A stretch of DNA of 64,000 nucleotides from Lytechinus pictus (taxonomy: Eukaryota > Echinodermata > Echinoidea > Temnopleuroida > Toxopneustidae): assembly GCF_037042905.1 (NCBI RefSeq), contig NC_087258.1, positions 8,224,501 to 8,288,500 of the forward strand, given 5' to 3'. The position numbers were made by a program, and so were the translations under genes. Every line of letters starts with the position of its first letter. The first letter of the stretch is position 1. Under the pieces are notes generated by a model. That model searched no databases, was not told where the DNA came from, and was given only the letters and a program-made list of their open reading frames with translations. Below are positions 60,101-64,000 of the stretch, one piece after another.

Positions 60101-63100
60101 GAAATTCCATCCACAAGGGATATTTGCGTGAAAGGCATAACGAAGGGAAGGTCTCATTAATCTAAAAAGGTTTTACTATTGCGGAAAATGTTTAATCGAA
60201 TCTGGCACGGTGTCAACTTACCTAGAATTTCATTGTCACTCACGTTAGTTATCAGATCGCTATTGAATGTTGACGAAAAATCCCCTGCAAGTCATCAAAA
60301 TAAAGCATTAACAAGTGATTAACGTTATACTCATGTTACAATATTTAACCAAAAGTGCATATTAAGGATGTTTTAAAAGCAATGAACGCATTAATTAAAT
60401 TGTAGTAATGGACCGAAAATTCCATATAATCAAAATATATAAATTTATTTTAGTGTAAGCTATGCAAGCCTTACGTTCTTGCCTGTGAATATTTGGGTCT
60501 AATAATGTTAAGTTTTAATTACATTTTTCTAACACACGCAACAACCTTTGGCATAATTACAAAGCAGTAAATTGTTATTTTAGATTTATTCATTCCTTAC
60601 TTTCTTTAGACGGAGTAGTCTCTTCAGTACACAAAAACTGTTTTTTCGAGAGAGCCCCGATTACCATAAAAGCATAAGCAAAAAGCTTCCTTATATCTAA
60701 TATCTAAAGTTGGTTGCAATACTTACAGAGTACATTAAGTGTAATTTGATTTTAAGTCACCTTCTTTGAAATCATTCCCCCTTTGGCTTTCTGTCCACTC
60801 ATCATTTCCCAGTTCATAATCCAAACTATTGCCCTCATTGGCTGTGATGATATATCCTACTCCATCGACTTCAAAATATTTGATACCATCGGGCTGGAAG
60901 AAGCTAAAGATGTCGTTTTGTTGAAAAACGATCCCTGAAAGTATGATTAAAATTAAGAGTGTGAGATGTAGCTGATTTAAATAAAAAGATCTATATTGGC
61001 AAGCTGGTAAATTTTATCAACTGGTTCCTCGTAATGAAAGCTGTTGATGAAAACTTTATCCATGTCACCGACTTATTCTTGTCTACCAAATATAGAAAAT
61101 ATAGGTAATTTAGAAATACAATTATAATCATAATTTCTTTTTTAAATTTTTGTCTCTTCGACGATGATTTCGGAGAAGCTTCCCAAATTGACCTAATAAT
61201 AAAAACCATGCGAGTCAACCGAGTAATAAAAATCACACTTCATTATAATGCGCCGTTAGGTCCAACTTACACTTTTCTATTGATACAGTGGGGAAAAATA
61301 AATGAATGAATACTGTTCCCAGTGATCACATGGAACACTTAAATAATAACAATTCTACACATGTCATTTACCATATACCTTGTGAGTAACAAATATTGAC
61401 ACCTCACAAATCCCCAATTTAAGAAAATACATACGTTTCGAACGCATAATCATTGTGTATGACTGGAAAGGGTATCTTCTTCCAAATAATTTGATACCAT
61501 ATTTATGTGGTACGTGTTAACACTTGGATCAGTGGCGTACCTGGCATATTTCGTCAAGGGGGGGCAAGCGACAAGAATGAGAAAGGTGGGGGGAGGGGGG
61601 TAGTAGGCATGGACGTGTATAGGCACAATTTTTTTCGAGGGGGGCTGATAATAATTGCCCAAATATCAACTTTACAGTTTTTAATTTTCGAGCGAGCGAA
61701 GCGAGCGAACGTTTTTTTCAATTATTATTTAGCCTTTTTACATGATGTGAGACGTGCAGAAATTATACATTCGGTCATAAAATTACCAATACACAAGGAT
61801 ATTTGGGCATTTCGCAATCCTCCTTTCCCTGCATTTTGCAGCCCACCCCCCCCCCCCATACACGTTTGGATGTGTAGGTCTGGCAGTGGCACTGAAGGTG
61901 GGAAAGGTTACCCAGGGAGTGCCCAATAAAACAGTTGGGATCTTGCTTCTACTGATATTTGCTATCGGGCGATTGCACTTTATTGTCGAAATTAATTCCG
62001 TTTTTTTTTTTATATCATTCCAGAAATGAAATGTATTTGATCGCGATCGATATATTTCTAATCAAGTGGTAATTGCAATGTTTATATTAACATACTTATT
62101 TTATTCCTCTTTGAAGGTGTTTACATTATGTTCCCAATTCTGCTGATTTGGAGAGGTTATAAAAAAGGTATTTGACATTGAAATCAGTTAAAAATAATAT
62201 GAAAATAATAATTGCGAGCGCGAGCTGATTTTTTTCTAAAAATTTAGACTTAAAACGATACATTTTGTGCACTTAATTATTAATACGATGGGTATCTTCC
62301 TTAATGAATTATGCGAGCGCGAAGCGCGAGCTAAAAAAATTGATATTCCTAACTGGACACTAGACATTCTAAGCAGTTTTATAGAATTGGTTTCTTAACA
62401 GTCGTGCGGTCGCGAAGCGCGAGCTAAAAACTTTTGATATTCCGACTTAGAAACTTGATATTCTAAGCACTTTTAGTAACCATGAACAAATTGGTTTCTA
62501 ACTGAATAATTAATTGATGCGAGCGCGAAGAGCGAGCTGAATATTTGAGATATTCCCCCCTGAAAAGTGAACATTCTAAGCACCTTTTAAAAAAAAAACT
62601 ATGAACAAGATGGTAGTTAAAAACAATTAATTGGTGTGAGCGCGAAGCGCGAATTGAAAATTTTTGATATTTCGACCTGAAAACCTTACATTCTGAGCAC
62701 TAGCGTACCTACGGGGGGGGCAGGGGGGGCACTCTGCCCCCCTGACGAGTCACAACCCATGCAAAAACGTATCTTTGCCCCCCCTGAAGGGCTTGAAAAA
62801 CCTTTTTTGCCCCCCCTCTGACGAGCTTGAAGACCTTTATTTATTTTTTTTATTTTTTTTTTTTTGCTTGTCAATTTTTTTCTAGTACGAAATCCTCTAT
62901 TTGTTATCGAAGACCTTTTTTTTTTTTTTTTGCTTGGCAAATTTTTTTCTGGTACGAAATCCGTTATTTGAGATCGAAGACCTTTTTTTTTTTTTTTTTT
63001 TTTTTCTTTTTTTCTTTTCAAATTTTTTGGCGGACGGTTTTGCCCCCCCTGTGGAAAATCCTAGGTACGCCACTGATTCTGAGCACTTCATTTAATTCTG

Positions 63101-63621
63101 AACAGGATGGAATTTTATGCGTTTGCGAAGCACGAGGTAAAATTGTTGATATTCCGACCTAAGAACTTGATATTCTAAGCAAATTTTGTAACCGTGAACA
63201 AATTGGTTTCTACTGATGTATTTTTGATTTTTTATATTCCGACCTGAAAACTGGACATTCTAACCACTTCATTTAACTATGAACAGGATGGATATACCTA
63301 AACAGTTATACGTGAGCACGAAGCGCGAGCTGAAATTTTTGATATTCCGGCCTAAGAACTGGATATTATAAGCACTTTTTGTAACCGTGAACAAATTGGT
63401 TTGTAACTAATAAATTGATGCGAGCGCGAAGTGTGAGCTGAAAATTTTTGATATTTCAATCTGAAAACTAGACATTTATTTTAGGTATCCAACTAAAAAA
63501 TTGATGCGAGCGCTTAGCGCGAGCGAAATTTTTATTGTTTTAATTACATTACCTAAAAGTTTTCTGTACCTTTTTCCTGTCCCTGGTCAGCCCAGTCCAT
63601 ATTCACTATCGGTACAGAGAG
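57114..63621 (-). CDS. MSP130-family (mesenchyme-specific cell-surface glycoprotein-like) gene, 3' part
   Basis: Minus-strand exons: 63570-63621 (tentative), 60761-60934, 60222-60284, 59266-59513, 58218-58435, 57668-57786 and 57114-57229 (stop TAG). The last six have GT/AG sites and consistent phases 1, 1, 0, 2, 1; together ~310-330 aa. Diagnostic blocks: FSFFQPDGIKYFEVDGVGY, ITANEGNSLDYE, FFFGARGFSIF, YDSGDEVE, FDKRSDN, ILFVGVDRTSVILIYSLE, NLGDLDPEDM, VTSTVSGTISLYEVYDE. These match the MSP130/choice-of-anchor beta-propeller-like family. MSP130 proteins are GPI-anchored surface glycoproteins of skeletogenic cells in sea urchins, linked to calcium deposition, and the family is thought to have bacterial origin. 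The end (GGSDAIIFFSPIVCCISLVL) is a plausible GPI signal. The N-terminal half is missing: beyond 63.6 kb or not recognised. The first exon listed lies inside a hAT-like element, so it is less sure. Confidence 0.82.
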
Positions 63622-63930
63622 CTCCAAAAGTCGCATTGCGTAAAAATCACAATTTACCGATAAAAGTGTAAGGTTTAATTGACATTTACAGACAATGATG
63701 GTGGAACTAAAAAACCGAATCAGTTGGAACAGCCAAGTGTGCCCGAAATATTTCCAACAGTCTGCAGTCCAGTTTTTGTTTCCCTTTTCTCTTAAACTCT
63801 TTCTTCTTTTTCCCCTTCCCCTTTTTTCTTTCTTTCCTTTTTCCTCTTTTTCTTTCTCTTTTTTCGCTTCCTTTTTTTTTGCTCGTGACTCGTCAGGGGG
63901 GCAGTCTGCCCCCCCTTAGGTACGCTAGTG
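61530..63930. mobile_element. hAT-like element, TSD ACTTGGAT
   Basis: Left end CAGTGGCGTACC at 61530; right end GGTACGCTAGTG at 63930; ACTTGGAT duplicated at 61522-61529 and 63931-63938. From 62216 to 63525 the interior repeats GCGAGCGCGAAGCGCGAGCT-type units about every 105 bp. A smaller relative is inserted at 62698-63075. The region 63540-63700 is not repeat-like and holds the tentative MSP130 exon. Confidence 0.85.
62698..63075. mobile_element. Small hAT-like element, TSD ATTCTGAG, nested
   Basis: Ends CACTAGCGTACCTACGGGG and CCTAGGTACGCCACTG with ATTCTGAG at 62690-62697 and 63076-63083. It is 378 bp of G/C tracts and T-rich repeats. Its left end matches the complement of the right end of the host element, so both belong to one family. 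Confidence 0.88.
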
Positions 63931-64000
63931 ACTTGGATGATCAGGAGGTATTATTTACAGTGATGTATATTTCGATTTGCGCCAAAGTAATGCATGAATG

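Noticed and set aside
62686-63162. Lys-rich and Phe-rich open frames near 62.7-63.2 kb
   Set aside because: They come from T/A homopolymer runs inside a small hAT-like element.

Overview
The window is animal (deuterostome) genomic DNA, most likely from an echinoderm and probably a sea urchin. Reasons: small phase-consistent exons with GT/AG introns of 0.3-6 kb, an AT-rich background full of short inverted-repeat transposons, an MSP130-type biomineralisation gene, and repeat types (tRNA-headed SINEs, G-tract-ended hAT-like elements) that I associate with sea urchin genomes. Species assignment is inference.

Genes, left to right. (1) 299-4409, minus: a folate-receptor-like, cysteine-rich, probably GPI-anchored protein; three 3' exons found, the signal-peptide exon not found. 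(2) 14980-22276, plus: a complete 8-exon serine beta-lactamase-like protein (432 aa, C. elegans LACT-2 type). (3) 31409-37440, minus: a complete 4-exon SLC16/monocarboxylate-transporter-like carrier (467 aa). (4) 45980-54076, plus: a second 8-exon beta-lactamase-like gene (433 aa) with the same exon phases as gene 2, so the two are tandem paralogues with the transporter between them. (5) 57114 to about 63.6 kb, minus: the 3' part of an MSP130-family gene ending in a GPI-type hydrophobic tail; its N-terminus lies outside the window or was not found.

Most of the remaining DNA is mobile. The best-defined element, 24852-31181, has a 6-bp target duplication (GTTCAA) and long inverted repeats beginning 5'-AG, as in Polinton/Maverick elements. 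It holds a C2H2-finger reading frame with an internal stop and a second reading frame starting at the opposite arm. Seven hAT-like elements have perfect 8-bp target duplications (GCCATGAT, CGTGCATG, CTGTCATG, TATGTCCA, TGTATGAC, ACTTGGAT, ATTCTGAG). Five of these carry degenerate tandem units of about 110 bp built around a GCGAGCGCGAAGCGCGAGC motif. There are also two TTAA-flanked MITE families, TA-flanked foldbacks, a Penelope-like GIY-YIG fragment, a non-LTR fragment, several tRNA-headed SINEs and many microsatellites. At 39.0-43.8 kb five transposon levels are nested and can be ordered from their target duplications.

The main biological points are: likely gene conversion of exon 3 between the two lactamase paralogues; the Polinton-like mini-element; the nested transposon stack; transposon-borne tandem units with a GCGAAGC mini-hairpin core; and an MSP130 exon candidate that sits inside a target-duplication-bounded transposon. 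I see no rRNA genes, CRISPR arrays or operons.
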